Assembly: GCF_024206495.1 (NCBI RefSeq)
Contig: NZ_JAMBPQ010000027.1
Coordinates: forward strand, 32,388-96,387
Reading direction: 5' to 3'
DNA from: Paraburkholderia sp. CNPSo 3272
Lineage (GTDB): Bacteria; Pseudomonadota; Gammaproteobacteria; Burkholderiales; Burkholderiaceae
Length of the DNA: 64,000 nt
Both the position numbers and the translations under genes were made by a program. Positions 17,800 to 26,554 of this stretch are shown piece by piece. Each line of letters begins with the position of its first letter. Position 1 is the stretch's first letter. The notes beneath the pieces are model-generated. The model did no database searches. It was not told the DNA's origin and saw only the letters and a program-made list of their open reading frames with translations.

Positions 17800-19809
17800 T
17801 TATGCCATCTCCTCGATGTGCTCGGATTGATCGAAACGCTTGATGCCGAGTTGCCTGAAGCGCGCGTTCTCGATGCGCTCGACCTCGGCGGCCGGAACCC
17901 AGTAATCCACGTCCTGGTTGTAGGTGCGCGCGATGAACGTGGCGATCATGCCGATGAGGCCCGCCGCCGCGAACAGCCACATGTGCCACACGACCGCAAA
18001 GCCGAACAGCAGGCTGAAAGCGGCGATGATGAAGCCCGCGCCGGTGTTGCGCGGCATATGGATATCTTCGTACTTCGCTGGCTGCACGTAGGCGCGTCCC
18101 GCTTCCTTGTTGTCCCAGTGCTGCTCCATCGAGGTGATCTCCGGCAGCACGGCGAAGTTATAGAACGGCGCGGGCGAAGCGGTCGACCACTCGAGGCTGC
18201 GGCCATCCCACGGGTCGCCGGTCACGTCGCGGTTGGCTTCACGATCGCGCAGGCTCACTACGATCTGCACGATGAACGACAGAATGCCGAGGCCCACGAA
18301 CACGGCGCCCACTAGCGCCACCACGAGCCACGGATGCCACTCGGCCACCTCATAGTGATTCATGCGGCGTGTCATGCCTTCGAAGCCGAGGATGTAGAGC
18401 GGCGTGAAAGCGAGCCAGTAGCCGATCAGCCAGCACCAGAACGACACCTTGCCCCAGAACTCGTTGAGCGTGAAGCCGAACACCTTGGGGAACCAGAAGC
18501 TCACGCCTGCAAGACAGCCGAACACCACCCCGCCGATGATCACGTTATGGAAGTGCGCCACGAGAAAGAGCGAGTTGTGCAGCACGAAGTCCGCGCCCGG
18601 CACGGCCAGCAGCACGCCGGTCATGCCGCCCACGGCGAACGTCACCATGAAGCCGATGGTCCAGAGCGTGGCGCTGTGATAGCGGATGCGCCCGCGATAC
18701 ATCGTGAAGAGCCAGTTGAAAAGCTTCACGCCGGTCGGGATCGAAATGACCGTGGTCATGATGCCGAAAAACGCATTGACGTTCGCGCCCGAGCCCATCG
18801 TGAAGAAGTGGTGCAGCCACACGAAGAACGAAAGAACGCCGATCGACGCCGTGGCGTAGACCATCGACTTGTAGCCGAACAGCGGCTTGCCCGAGAACGT
18901 CGCGATAATTTCCGAGTACGCACCGAACGCAGGCAGGATGAGGATGTACACCTCCGGGTGACCCCAGACCCAGATCAGATTGATGTACATCATCGCGTTG
19001 CCGCCCAGCTCGTTCGTGAAGAAGTGCATGTCGAAGTAGCGGTCCATCGTGAGCAGCGCGAGCGTGGCGGTGAGCACCGGGAACACCGCCACGATCAGGA
19101 TGTTGGTGATGAACGCCGTCCACACGAACACCGGCATCTGCATCATCTTCATGCCCGGCGCGCGCATGCGCAGGATCGTGACGATGAAGTTGATGCCCGA
19201 GAGCGTCGTGCCGAGACCCGATAGCTGCAGCGACCATATGTAGTAATCCATACCAACAGTCGGGCTATAGCCAAGCTCCGAAAGCGGCGGATACGCGACC
19301 CAGCCCGTAGCCGCGAAATCGCCCACGAACATGGAGACCATCACGAGCACCGCGCCCACCACCGAAAGCCAGAAGGAGAGCGAGTTGACGAACGGATAGG
19401 CCACGTCGCGCGCGCCGATCTGTAGCGGCACGACGACGTTCATCAAGCCGAGAATGAGCGGCGTGGCCACGAAGAAGATCATGATGACGCCGTGCGCCGT
19501 GAAGATCTGGTCGTAGTGATGCGGCGGCAGATAGCCCGCGGCGTCGCCATACGCGAGCGCCTGTTGCGCGCGCATCATGATCGCATCGGCGAAACCGCGC
19601 AGCAGCATGATGACGGCGAGAATGATGTACATGACACCAATGCGCTTGTGATCGACCGACGTGATCCACTCGCGCCACAAATAGCCCCACTTGCCCGCGA
19701 TAGTGATCGCGGCGAGCAAGGCGAGGCCGCCGAGCGCCACGACGGCGCCCGTGCCCATGATGATCGGCTCGTGCCAGGGAACGGCGTCGAGCGTGAGTTT
19801 TCCGAACAT
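17800..19809 (-). CDS. cyoB: Cytochrome bo(3) ubiquinol oxidase subunit I
   Basis: A 669-residue catalytic subunit with the low- and high-spin heme and Cu(B) ligands of the family. TAHGVIMIFF carries one low-spin heme ligand; WGHPEVYILILPAFG carries the Cu(B) His with the cross-linked Tyr; HHFFTMG supplies the His pair; and LVAHFHNVIIGG carries the last heme ligands. Length and many membrane helices match E. coli CyoB (663). It reduces O2 with electrons from ubiquinol and pumps protons. It sits seven bases after cyoA. Confidence 0.97.
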   Translation of the reverse strand: MFGKLTLDAVPWHEPIIMGTGAVVALGGLALLAAITIAGKWGYLWREWITSVDHKRIGVMYIILAVIMLLRGFADAIMMRAQQALAYGDAAGYLPPHHYDQIFTAHGVIMIFFVATPLILGLMNVVVPLQIGARDVAYPFVNSLSFWLSVVGAVLVMVSMFVGDFAATGWVAYPPLSELGYSPTVGMDYYIWSLQLSGLGTTLSGINFIVTILRMRAPGMKMMQMPVFVWTAFITNILIVAVFPVLTATLALLTMDRYFDMHFFTNELGGNAMMYINLIWVWGHPEVYILILPAFGAYSEIIATFSGKPLFGYKSMVYATASIGVLSFFVWLHHFFTMGSGANVNAFFGIMTTVISIPTGVKLFNWLFTMYRGRIRYHSATLWTIGFMVTFAVGGMTGVLLAVPGADFVLHNSLFLVAHFHNVIIGGVVFGCLAGVSFWFPKVFGFTLNEFWGKVSFWCWLIGYWLAFTPLYILGFEGMTRRMNHYEVAEWHPWLVVALVGAVFVGLGILSFIVQIVVSLRDREANRDVTGDPWDGRSLEWSTASPAPFYNFAVLPEITSMEQHWDNKEAGRAYVQPAKYEDIHMPRNTGAGFIIAAFSLLFGFAVVWHMWLFAAAGLIGMIATFIARTYNQDVDYWVPAAEVERIENARFRQLGIKRFDQSEHIEEMA

Positions 19810-19816
19810 GGTGTGA

Positions 19817-20890
19817 TTACTCCGCTGCCAGGATGGCGCTACGGTTGAGCGTCAGCGCCGGGGCGCCTGTGCCGGGGACTATGCCTGGGACTGTGCCCGG
19901 GACCGCGGGGACAGTGCCGCAAATCGGGTTGCCGTGCACGTCGCGCATGTATTTGCCGACCACGCCGTCGAACAGGCCCGGCGCGACGTTCGAATAGATC
20001 GTCACCGGGGTCTTTTCGCCGGGCAACGCGAGCCGCTCGTAGGCCGCGCGGCTCAGCATCGTGGGCGACGCCTTCGCCTGCGCGATCCACGCGTCGAAGT
20101 CGGCGCGGCTCTTGGCCAGCGTTTCGAAATGCATGTCGGAAAAGCCCGGGCCGCTGAACGCCGCCGAGCGGCCCGCATAGACGCCGGGCTCGTTCGCGAT
20201 GAGGTGCAGCTTCGTTTGCATCGCCGGCATCGCATACACCTGGCTGCCCAGTTGCGGAATGAAGAACGAGTTCATCAGAGACTCGGCCGTGAGGTTGAAC
20301 TCGACGGGCGTATCCACGGGAATCGCGAGCTGGTTCACGGAAGCCACGCCGTAGTCCGGGTAGATGAAGAGCCACTTCCAGTTGAGCGCGACCACGTCCA
20401 CGCGCACAGGCTTCGTTTGCGATTCGATCGGGCGATACGGGTCGAGCGAGTGCGTCGTGCGCCAGATCAGCACGGCGAGCGTAAGCACGATCACGCAGGG
20501 GATCGTCCACACCACCACTTCGATGGCTGTGGAATGCGACCAGCGCGGCGCGTAAGTCGCGTTCGTGTTCGACGCGCGGTAGCGCCACGCGAACCACAGC
20601 GTGAGCACGATCACGGGAATCACGACGAGCAGCATCAGGCCGAGCGCGATCAGGATCAGGTTCTTTTCCTGCAGGCCGATGTCGCCCTTCGGGGCGAACA
20701 GCGCCATGTTGCAGCCGCTGAGCAGCACGAGCGGTGCGCCCGGCGCGACGAGAGCGGCGCGGCGCAGAAAGCGGGTAATGAGGGGTGGACGTGACGAAGA
20801 AGGCGGGCCGGCCGTAGCGGCCCGCCCCGAGCGAGGGTCTGGATTGCGCATGTCTGGTTCCATGGTTGACGTTCGCGCAAACCCATCCAT
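19817..20890 (-). CDS. cyoA: Cytochrome bo(3) ubiquinol oxidase subunit II
   Basis: A lipoprotein-type subunit II: LVLLSGC gives a lipobox, then two membrane helices (LIALGLMLLVVIPVIVLTLW and VVVWTIPCVIVLTLAVLIW) and a periplasmic cupredoxin domain. That domain has ALNWKWLFIYPDYG and lacks the Cu(A) ligands, as expected for a quinol oxidase. The ATG at 20890 gives 357 residues; ATGs at 20863 or 20851 are also possible, since the part before the lipobox is long. The C-terminus carries an unusual VPGTVPGIVPGTG repeat, encoded by imperfect 12-base units at about 19868-19915. It is divergent from the MocR-type regulator. Confidence 0.94.
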   Translation of the reverse strand: MDGFARTSTMEPDMRNPDPRSGRAATAGPPSSSRPPLITRFLRRAALVAPGAPLVLLSGCNMALFAPKGDIGLQEKNLILIALGLMLLVVIPVIVLTLWFAWRYRASNTNATYAPRWSHSTAIEVVVWTIPCVIVLTLAVLIWRTTHSLDPYRPIESQTKPVRVDVVALNWKWLFIYPDYGVASVNQLAIPVDTPVEFNLTAESLMNSFFIPQLGSQVYAMPAMQTKLHLIANEPGVYAGRSAAFSGPGFSDMHFETLAKSRADFDAWIAQAKASPTMLSRAAYERLALPGEKTPVTIYSNVAPGLFDGVVGKYMRDVHGNPICGTVPAVPGTVPGIVPGTGAPALTLNRSAILAAE

Positions 20891-20941
20891 ACGTGCTCAC
20901 TCTGCTGCCGCAGGAGCGGCCCCGTCGGGCCCCCGCAGAAG

Positions 20942-20964
20942 CCATACATAGCCTATATGTATGG
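20942..20964. promoter_or_regulatory. Perfect 9-bp inverted repeat, probable operator between cyoA and the MocR-type gene
   Basis: CCATACATA (20942-20950) and TATGTATGG (20956-20964) are perfect complements with a five-base spacer. Further copies of the half-site CATAC(A/G)T occur at 20888-20894 and 21007-21013, so the element is repeated through the divergent promoter region. It is AT-rich in a GC-rich setting. It is probably the binding site of the GntR/MocR-type regulator encoded at 21024-22418 and may control both genes. Confidence 0.6.
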
Positions 20965-21023
20965 ATTTACGCGCTTCATGCACGCATGCTAGAGTAAGAC
21001 ATGACGCATACATCCGCGACAGA

Positions 21024-22418
21024 ATGACACACGACCAACCGCCCCAAAGCGCCGGCGGGATCCATGCATGGGCCACGGCGATGCAGGCCGGCAACGGCCC
21101 GCGCTATCTGCGGCTCGCCGATTTCATCGAGGGCGCAGTGGCGCAAGGCACACTGCGCCCCGGCGAGCGCGTGCCCGCGCAGCGCAGTCTCGCCACCCTT
21201 CTTGCGGTCGATCTGACCACCGTGACGCGCGCTTTCAACGAAGCCCGGCGACGCGGGCTGATCGAGGCGCGCGGGCCGCTGGGCACCTTCATCGCCGCTC
21301 CGCGCGCCGAGTTGCTCCAGCGCGTGGACCTCAGCATGAACATCCCGCCCGCGCCCGCCGGCCTCGACATGAACGCGCTGCTGCGCGAAGGCATGGCGCG
21401 CGTGCTGGTGCGCAGCGACGCCGATCTGCTCATGACCTATCACATGGGCGGCGGCGGCCGCGCCGACTGGCAGGCGGGCGCGAAGTGGCTGCAGCCCATG
21501 CTTGGCCACGTCGCGCCCGATCGCCTGGTGGTGTGTCCGGGCGCGCAAGCGGCGCTTGCCGCGCTGATCCTCGCCTTTACGCAGCCGGACGAGGTCATTC
21601 TCGCCGAGCCGCTCCTCTATCCGGGCCTCCCGCATGCGGCGGCGCAACTGGGCCGCCGCATCGCCCCCGTTGCCGTGGATAACCACGGCATGCGCCCCGA
21701 CGCGCTCGAAGCGGCCTGCCGCGAGCACGCGGCGCGGCTCATCTACGTGAACCCCACGTTGCAGAACCCCACGACGGCGACCATGCCGGAGGCGCGCCGC
21801 CTCGAAATTCTGAAGGTCGCGCAGCGCTGCGGCGCGCGTATCGTCGAAGACGATCCTTACTGGCCTTTCGCGCCCGATGCGCCCGCGCCGTTTGCCAGGC
21901 TCGCGCCCGCTCGGGTCTGCTATCTCGCGACGCTTTCCAAGACGCTCTCGCCCGGCCTGCGCACGGCTTATCTCGCGCTGCCCGACGAAGAGACACGCAC
22001 ACGCCTCGTAACGGCGCTGCGCACGTTCTCGCTGATGGCCGCGCCGCTCACCAACGCGCTCGCCACGCAGTGGATCGAGGAAGGCGTGGCCGAGCAGATC
22101 TTCGCGGACGTGAAGGCCGAAGCGCGCGAGCGCCAGCGCATCGCGGCGCACACGCTGGGCTCGTCGGCGGGCGCGGGCATTCATCTCTGGTACACGCTGC
22201 CGCGCTACTGGCAGGCGCGCGAGCTGGCCGCGGCCGCGAGCACCGAAGGCCTCGCCGTGGCGCCCTCCACGGCGTTCCAGCAAGGCCCGGAGACCGCGAA
22301 CGCGATCCGCATTTCTCTGGGCGCGACGGGCGGGCGCGAACAATTGCAGGCCGCGCTGCGCAAGCTCTCGGCGCTGCTCGCCAACGACCTCAGCGCGCAG
22401 GCGCAAGTCATCGTGTGA
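21024..22418 (+). CDS. MocR-type PLP-dependent transcriptional regulator
   Basis: The ATG at 21024 gives a 464-residue protein; earlier in-frame codons lie in the promoter palindrome region and were excluded. The N-terminal winged helix of the GntR family covers about residues 25-95 (GTLRPGERVPAQRSLATLLAV, then TVTRAFNEARRRGLI). An aminotransferase-like domain follows with NPTLQNPT, EDDPYW and SKTLSPGLR, where Lys306 would hold PLP. MocR proteins sense amino compounds or PLP and often regulate a neighbouring divergent gene. Here that neighbour is cyoABCD, an uncommon partner. Confidence 0.93.
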   Translation: MTHDQPPQSAGGIHAWATAMQAGNGPRYLRLADFIEGAVAQGTLRPGERVPAQRSLATLLAVDLTTVTRAFNEARRRGLIEARGPLGTFIAAPRAELLQRVDLSMNIPPAPAGLDMNALLREGMARVLVRSDADLLMTYHMGGGGRADWQAGAKWLQPMLGHVAPDRLVVCPGAQAALAALILAFTQPDEVILAEPLLYPGLPHAAAQLGRRIAPVAVDNHGMRPDALEAACREHAARLIYVNPTLQNPTTATMPEARRLEILKVAQRCGARIVEDDPYWPFAPDAPAPFARLAPARVCYLATLSKTLSPGLRTAYLALPDEETRTRLVTALRTFSLMAAPLTNALATQWIEEGVAEQIFADVKAEARERQRIAAHTLGSSAGAGIHLWYTLPRYWQARELAAAASTEGLAVAPSTAFQQGPETANAIRISLGATGGREQLQAALRKLSALLANDLSAQAQVIV

Positions 22419-22613
22419 CGGCACTTGCCACGCTTCCCCTGGCACCGCAATTGCTACGGTTACTCGTTTCCCTTCTTCAGCGCGGTTGCGCGGCCATGCC
22501 CACATAATGGCAAAGACGCGGCGCAGCGGCGCAAGTACACTCGTCGCAGCAGGCGGCGACCCGATTCGAGTAACCGCGCCCGCAAGGGCGCCCCAAATAC
22601 GGGAGATACGACG

Positions 22614-23510
22614 ATGGCAAACGAGCAAATGCTTGCGCAGATGCGCGACAAACCGGGCTTCATCGCCGCGCTGGACCAGAGCGGCGGCTCGACGCCTGGC
22701 GCGCTGCGGCAGTACGGCATCCCCGAAAGCGCGTATAGCGGCGACGCCGAAATGTTCCGCCTCATCCATGAAATGCGGGTGCGCATCGTGAGCGCGCCCG
22801 CGTTCACGGGCGAAAAGGTGATTGGCGCGATCCTCTTCGAGGCGACCATGGAAGGCCAGGCGCAAGGCAAGCCGGTGCCCGGGTTCCTCTGGAGCGAGCG
22901 TGGCGTCGTGCCGTTCCTCAAGGTCGACAAGGGGCTGGAGGCCGAGTCCGACGGCGTGCGCCTGATGAAGCCGATTCCGGGCCTCGACGCCCTGCTCGAA
23001 CGCGCGGTGAAGGCCGGTATTTTTGGCACCAAGATGCGCTCGGTGATCGAGCATGCCTCGCCTTCCGGCATCGCCTCGATCGCCGCACAGCAGTTCGCAT
23101 TCGGTGCGCAGATCTCCGCGCACGGACTCGTGCCGATTCTCGAGCCCGAAGTCTCGATCAAGGCGCCCGACAAGGCCAAGGCCGAGAAGCTGTTGCGCGA
23201 CGAACTGCTCAAGGGGCTCGACGCGCTGCCCGCCTCGCAGAACGTGATGATCAAGCTCACGATTCCCGATACGCCCGACTTCTATCTGCCGCTCATCGAA
23301 CATCCGCGCGTGGTGCGCGTGGTGGCGCTCTCCGGCGGCTATTCGCGCGCTGACGCGTGTGCGCGCCTCGCCAAAAACCATCGCATGATTGCCAGCTTTT
23401 CGCGCGCGCTCATCAACGACCTCACGAAGTCGATGAGCGACGCCGAGTTCAACGCCGCGCTCGCCGCTAGCATCGACGAAATCTGGAAGGCCTCGGTGCA
23501 GAAGGACTGA
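22614..23510 (+). CDS. fda: Fructose-bisphosphate aldolase, class I (Fda type)
   Basis: The ATG at 22614 with GGGAGA upstream yields 298 residues, the length of the short bacterial class I aldolases (about 296). Motifs include AALDQSGGSTPGAL near the N-terminus, ILFEATM, PFLKVDKG, LEPEVSIK and the Schiff-base lysine Lys214 in NVMIKLTIP; SGGYSR lies near the end. It cleaves fructose-1,6-bisphosphate into two triose phosphates in the cytoplasm and needs no metal. It follows the regulator by 195 bases, a stretch in which I see nothing else. Confidence 0.93.
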   Translation: MANEQMLAQMRDKPGFIAALDQSGGSTPGALRQYGIPESAYSGDAEMFRLIHEMRVRIVSAPAFTGEKVIGAILFEATMEGQAQGKPVPGFLWSERGVVPFLKVDKGLEAESDGVRLMKPIPGLDALLERAVKAGIFGTKMRSVIEHASPSGIASIAAQQFAFGAQISAHGLVPILEPEVSIKAPDKAKAEKLLRDELLKGLDALPASQNVMIKLTIPDTPDFYLPLIEHPRVVRVVALSGGYSRADACARLAKNHRMIASFSRALINDLTKSMSDAEFNAALAASIDEIWKASVQKD

Positions 23511-23647
23511 ACCCCGCCTGAAGCCGCGCGGGGCGCGACGCCCGGCGCTGGCACCGGTCAGGGATGTGAAAACGGGATGACACGCAGCCGGCCTCATTAA
23601 TCGGGGCCGGTTATACTTGCGCCTTCTTTTTCTCCTATGCACCGGCC

Positions 23648-24385
23648 ATGAGGCAGTTACTCTGCCTGCTCGTCCTGTTGCCGGGCCTCGTGCAAACCGC
23701 GGCCGCGCAGGCGCAGCAGCAGGCGCCCGCTAGCGAAGTCGTCGGCGCATCGGCTGCGAGCGACGTTGCTCCCGCAAGCTCCAGCGCAGTTTCCAGCGCG
23801 GTTTCGAAATACCTCACGCATAAGTTCGGTATCGCGAAAGAGAAAGCCGCGCAAATCTCACAAGCCGTCACCGGCGCCGCCGAGAAATATTCGCTGCCGC
23901 CTGCGGTGCTGCTCGCCATCATCTCGATCGAGTCGCGCTTTCGCGAGAAGGCGCACGGCGCGAATGGCGCGACCGGACTCATGCAGGTCGTGCCGTCGGC
24001 GCATCGCAATCTTCTGCACAACAAGGATCTCACCGACCCCCAGGTCAACATCGACGTGGGCTCGTCGATCCTCTATGGCTATCAGCGCGCGGCCGGCGGC
24101 GACCTCAATGCCGCGATGAAGAACTACGGCGGCTCGAAGGCCTATGCGGAAAAGATCCGCACGCGCGCCGTGGAGTTCAGCCGGGTGCTCGACACCGCTA
24201 GCGCGCCAGCCGCGAGCGATGCGCCGGCGAGCGTGGGACTTGCGGCTTCCGCGGCTTCCGCCTTTGCGGATGCGGCGGCAACGGCCGCAATTGGCGCATC
24301 CGCGCCTGCCGCTGCACCCTCCGCGACATGGGCGGCCTCCGCGCAGGCTGCCGTGCAAAACGCCGCTTCGGCCAACGCGCGCTAA
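23648..24385 (+). CDS. Lytic transglycosylase, SLT domain, exported
   Basis: A 245-residue protein with a signal peptide (MRQLLCLLVLLPGLVQTAAA). The SLT core runs from about residue 82 to 170. It has the catalytic Glu95 in ISIESRF, GANGATGLMQVVP, NIDVGSSILYGY and the AMKNYGGS segment. It cleaves the glycan strand of peptidoglycan to leave 1,6-anhydro ends. The last about 65 residues are low-complexity Ala/Ser/Pro. It stands alone; a TATACT-like -10 lies near 23612. Confidence 0.92.
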   Translation: MRQLLCLLVLLPGLVQTAAAQAQQQAPASEVVGASAASDVAPASSSAVSSAVSKYLTHKFGIAKEKAAQISQAVTGAAEKYSLPPAVLLAIISIESRFREKAHGANGATGLMQVVPSAHRNLLHNKDLTDPQVNIDVGSSILYGYQRAAGGDLNAAMKNYGGSKAYAEKIRTRAVEFSRVLDTASAPAASDAPASVGLAASAASAFADAAATAAIGASAPAAAPSATWAASAQAAVQNAASANAR

Positions 24386-24532
24386 GACCGCTTCCTGCTT
24401 CGCTCCGACTGCCTCGCGCGCGATCGGCGGCGATGCGATGCGCATCGAAAGCACCCGGGATCGCGAGACGAAGGCCGACGCGCGCGCCGAAGGTTGCGCG
24501 CGCATCGATCGGCGGCGGCTTGCCAGACGTGC

Positions 24533-24571
24533 AAACGCCCCTCGCGCGGCGGTGCCGCGAAAGGGGCGTTT
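24533..24571. terminator. Bidirectional terminator hairpin between the transglycosylase and proQ
   Basis: AAACGCCCCT (24533-24542) pairs perfectly with AGGGGCGTTT (24562-24571). Inside, CGCGGC and GCCGCG form a second stem. The outer ends give TTT on one strand and TTT on the other, so the hairpin can end both convergent transcripts. It lies 148 bases past the transglycosylase stop and 28 bases past the proQ stop. Confidence 0.7.
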
Positions 24572-24598
24572 CGAAGGGCAAACTTCCGGCGCGCGGGC

Positions 24599-25534
24599 TC
24601 AGGCGCCGCTTACGGGCGTCTCGCCGTTTTCCGGTTGCTGGACCGCGGCTTCCGGCGCGTTGGACGGGGCTTGCGGCTCTGCGCTGTGGGCTTCGGGCTG
24701 GGGCGCGGGTTCGGCATTCGCCTCGGGCTTGGCCTCGGGCTGGGCGTTGCCCTCTTCGCGCGCCTTGGCTTGCGCCTCGGCCTTGGCCTTTTGACGCGCC
24801 AGCGCCGCATTCGCGCGGCCGACGTGCGACGGGTCGATGCCCGGGCCTTCCGAAGCCGTGCCGTCGAGCTCGTAGCGCGAGCCGCCCGCGGCCACGCGCT
24901 CGTGATAGCGCGGATGGTTCACATGGCGCTTGAGCACGGCGACGATCATCGTGCGCTCGTACTCGGGGTGACGCGCGACGAGATCCTCGGCCACGCCGAT
25001 CTTGAGCGGCAAACGGTCGCGGAACGCCGGGTAGTGCTTCGCGAACACGTTCCAGACCGTGTTGAGCTGGCGGTTGCGCTCCATGCGCGCCTTTTCGGCC
25101 TCGCTCAGATTCGCGGCCGGCGGCTGCTGGGGACGGGCCGGACGGCGGCGCTGCTGCTGCCCGGAACGCTCGGCCGCCTCAGGCCCGCGGGCCGGCTTCG
25201 GCTGCTGCGGCCGGCGCGGCTGCTGCGCGCGCTGTCCAGTCTCGCCCTGATTCTCCTGCGCTCGCGCGCCCTGAGGCCGGCCGTGGCGCGAACGCGCACG
25301 CTCGTCCTTGCCGCCCGCTGCGCCAGCAGGCGCCGAACCCTCTCTCGGCGCACGCGGGCCCTTCGGGGCGTGCGAGCCGCCATGGCCCTTCGCGCCCTTG
25401 TAAGCGGGCTTGCCTTGCGTTTTTTGCGCCTGTTCTTCGGCTGGCTGGCCTGAGCCGCCCCCCATGCTCTTCTTGATCTCAAGAAGACCTTCCTTGAAGC
25501 TCAGGGTACGGCGTTGTTGCGGTGCGGCTTTCAC
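24599..25534 (-). CDS. proQ: ProQ/FinO-domain RNA chaperone with long disordered arms
   Basis: A 311-residue protein starting at GTG (complement of 25532-25534). Its first about 145 residues are a low-complexity arm of Gln, Pro, Arg, Lys and Gly. The FinO/ProQ fold follows: NTVWNVFAKHYPAFRDRLPL, then AEDLVARHPEYERTMIV and HVNHPRYHERVAAGGSRYEL. A second Ala/Glu/Pro tail ends the protein. ProQ proteins bind structured RNAs and stabilise small RNAs and mRNA 3' ends. The basic N-terminal arm is much longer than in E. coli, where the extension is C-terminal. Confidence 0.9.
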   Translation of the reverse strand: MKAAPQQRRTLSFKEGLLEIKKSMGGGSGQPAEEQAQKTQGKPAYKGAKGHGGSHAPKGPRAPREGSAPAGAAGGKDERARSRHGRPQGARAQENQGETGQRAQQPRRPQQPKPARGPEAAERSGQQQRRRPARPQQPPAANLSEAEKARMERNRQLNTVWNVFAKHYPAFRDRLPLKIGVAEDLVARHPEYERTMIVAVLKRHVNHPRYHERVAAGGSRYELDGTASEGPGIDPSHVGRANAALARQKAKAEAQAKAREEGNAQPEAKPEANAEPAPQPEAHSAEPQAPSNAPEAAVQQPENGETPVSGA

Positions 25535-25744
25535 GTCCAGATCTCTTCCATATGGAACCGGACGCTATGATACCGAAAACACGGCCGATCCAACCTGGCA
25601 ATCATTTGTTGTGGCCGGTTTCGCGTCCGCCGTCGCATGCCGCGCCCCACCGCGAACCCACGCGGCGCGCGGCAAAATCCCTCGAATTTCATGCGTCAAC
25701 ACCTTGCGCGCGCAAGGTTCGCATTCTATTTTCATCACGCCACC

Positions 25745-26521
25745 ATGACGATTTCGACATCCGCCCCCCGTTCCACCATTCGCGCCATCGTGAGCGGCCA
25801 TACGCGCGGATTGGGTGCGGCGCTCGCGCAATCGCTGCTGCAACGGGACATCGAGGTGCTCGGCCTCGGTCGTGGCGCGCATGCGGAACTGGCTTTCCGC
25901 CATCCGGAACGGTTCGCCGAGGCCATCGTGGACCTCGCCGATCCCGCCGCACTCGGGCGCTGGCTGGCGGGCGACACGCTCGATGCGTTCGCGCTCGGTG
26001 CGCAGTGCGTGGTGCTCTTCAACAACGCGGGCACGGTCGAGCCCATTGCGCCGCTCGGCGCGCAGGACCCGCTCGCCATTGCGCGCGCGGTGACGCTCAA
26101 CGTGGCAGCGCCGTTGATGCTCGCGAATGCGCTCGCCGCCACGCCCGCGCTCGGCGCGAGCGCGTCGCGACGCATCGTGCATATCTCGAGCGGCGCCGCG
26201 CGCAACGCGTATGCGGGCTGGAGCGTGTATTGCGCGACCAAGGCCGCGCTCGACCATCATGCGCGTGCCGTCGCCCTCGACGCGCCGGCCGGCGTGCGCA
26301 TTTGCAGCATCGCGCCGGGCGTGATCGACACCGGCATGCAGGAAGCAATCCGCGCGACGCGCGTCGACCAGTTCCCGATGCGCGAGCGCTTTGAACAGCT
26401 CAAGCAGAACGGTTTGCTCTCCACGCCCGAATCGGCCGCGCAGCAGCTTATCGATTACGCATTGAGCGACGCATTCGGATCGGCGCCCGCCACGGACGTG
26501 CGCGAACTCGGCAAGGCGTGA
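25745..26521 (+). CDS. SDR family oxidoreductase
   Basis: The ATG at 25745 begins a 258-residue protein with the nucleotide-binding motif GHTRGLG (a variant of TGxxxGIG), NNAGTV, ISSGAAR with the catalytic Ser, and YCATK with Tyr and Lys. The C-terminal segment APGVIDTGMQEAIRAT is similar to sepiapterin reductase-like SDRs such as YhxC. It is a single gene, convergent with opgC and divergent from proQ across about 210 bases. Substrate cannot be told from the sequence. Confidence 0.87.
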   Translation: MTISTSAPRSTIRAIVSGHTRGLGAALAQSLLQRDIEVLGLGRGAHAELAFRHPERFAEAIVDLADPAALGRWLAGDTLDAFALGAQCVVLFNNAGTVEPIAPLGAQDPLAIARAVTLNVAAPLMLANALAATPALGASASRRIVHISSGAARNAYAGWSVYCATKAALDHHARAVALDAPAGVRICSIAPGVIDTGMQEAIRATRVDQFPMRERFEQLKQNGLLSTPESAAQQLIDYALSDAFGSAPATDVRELGKA

Positions 26522-26554
26522 GCCCGTTGCGCCTTGAGCCGTCGCCATCACGCT

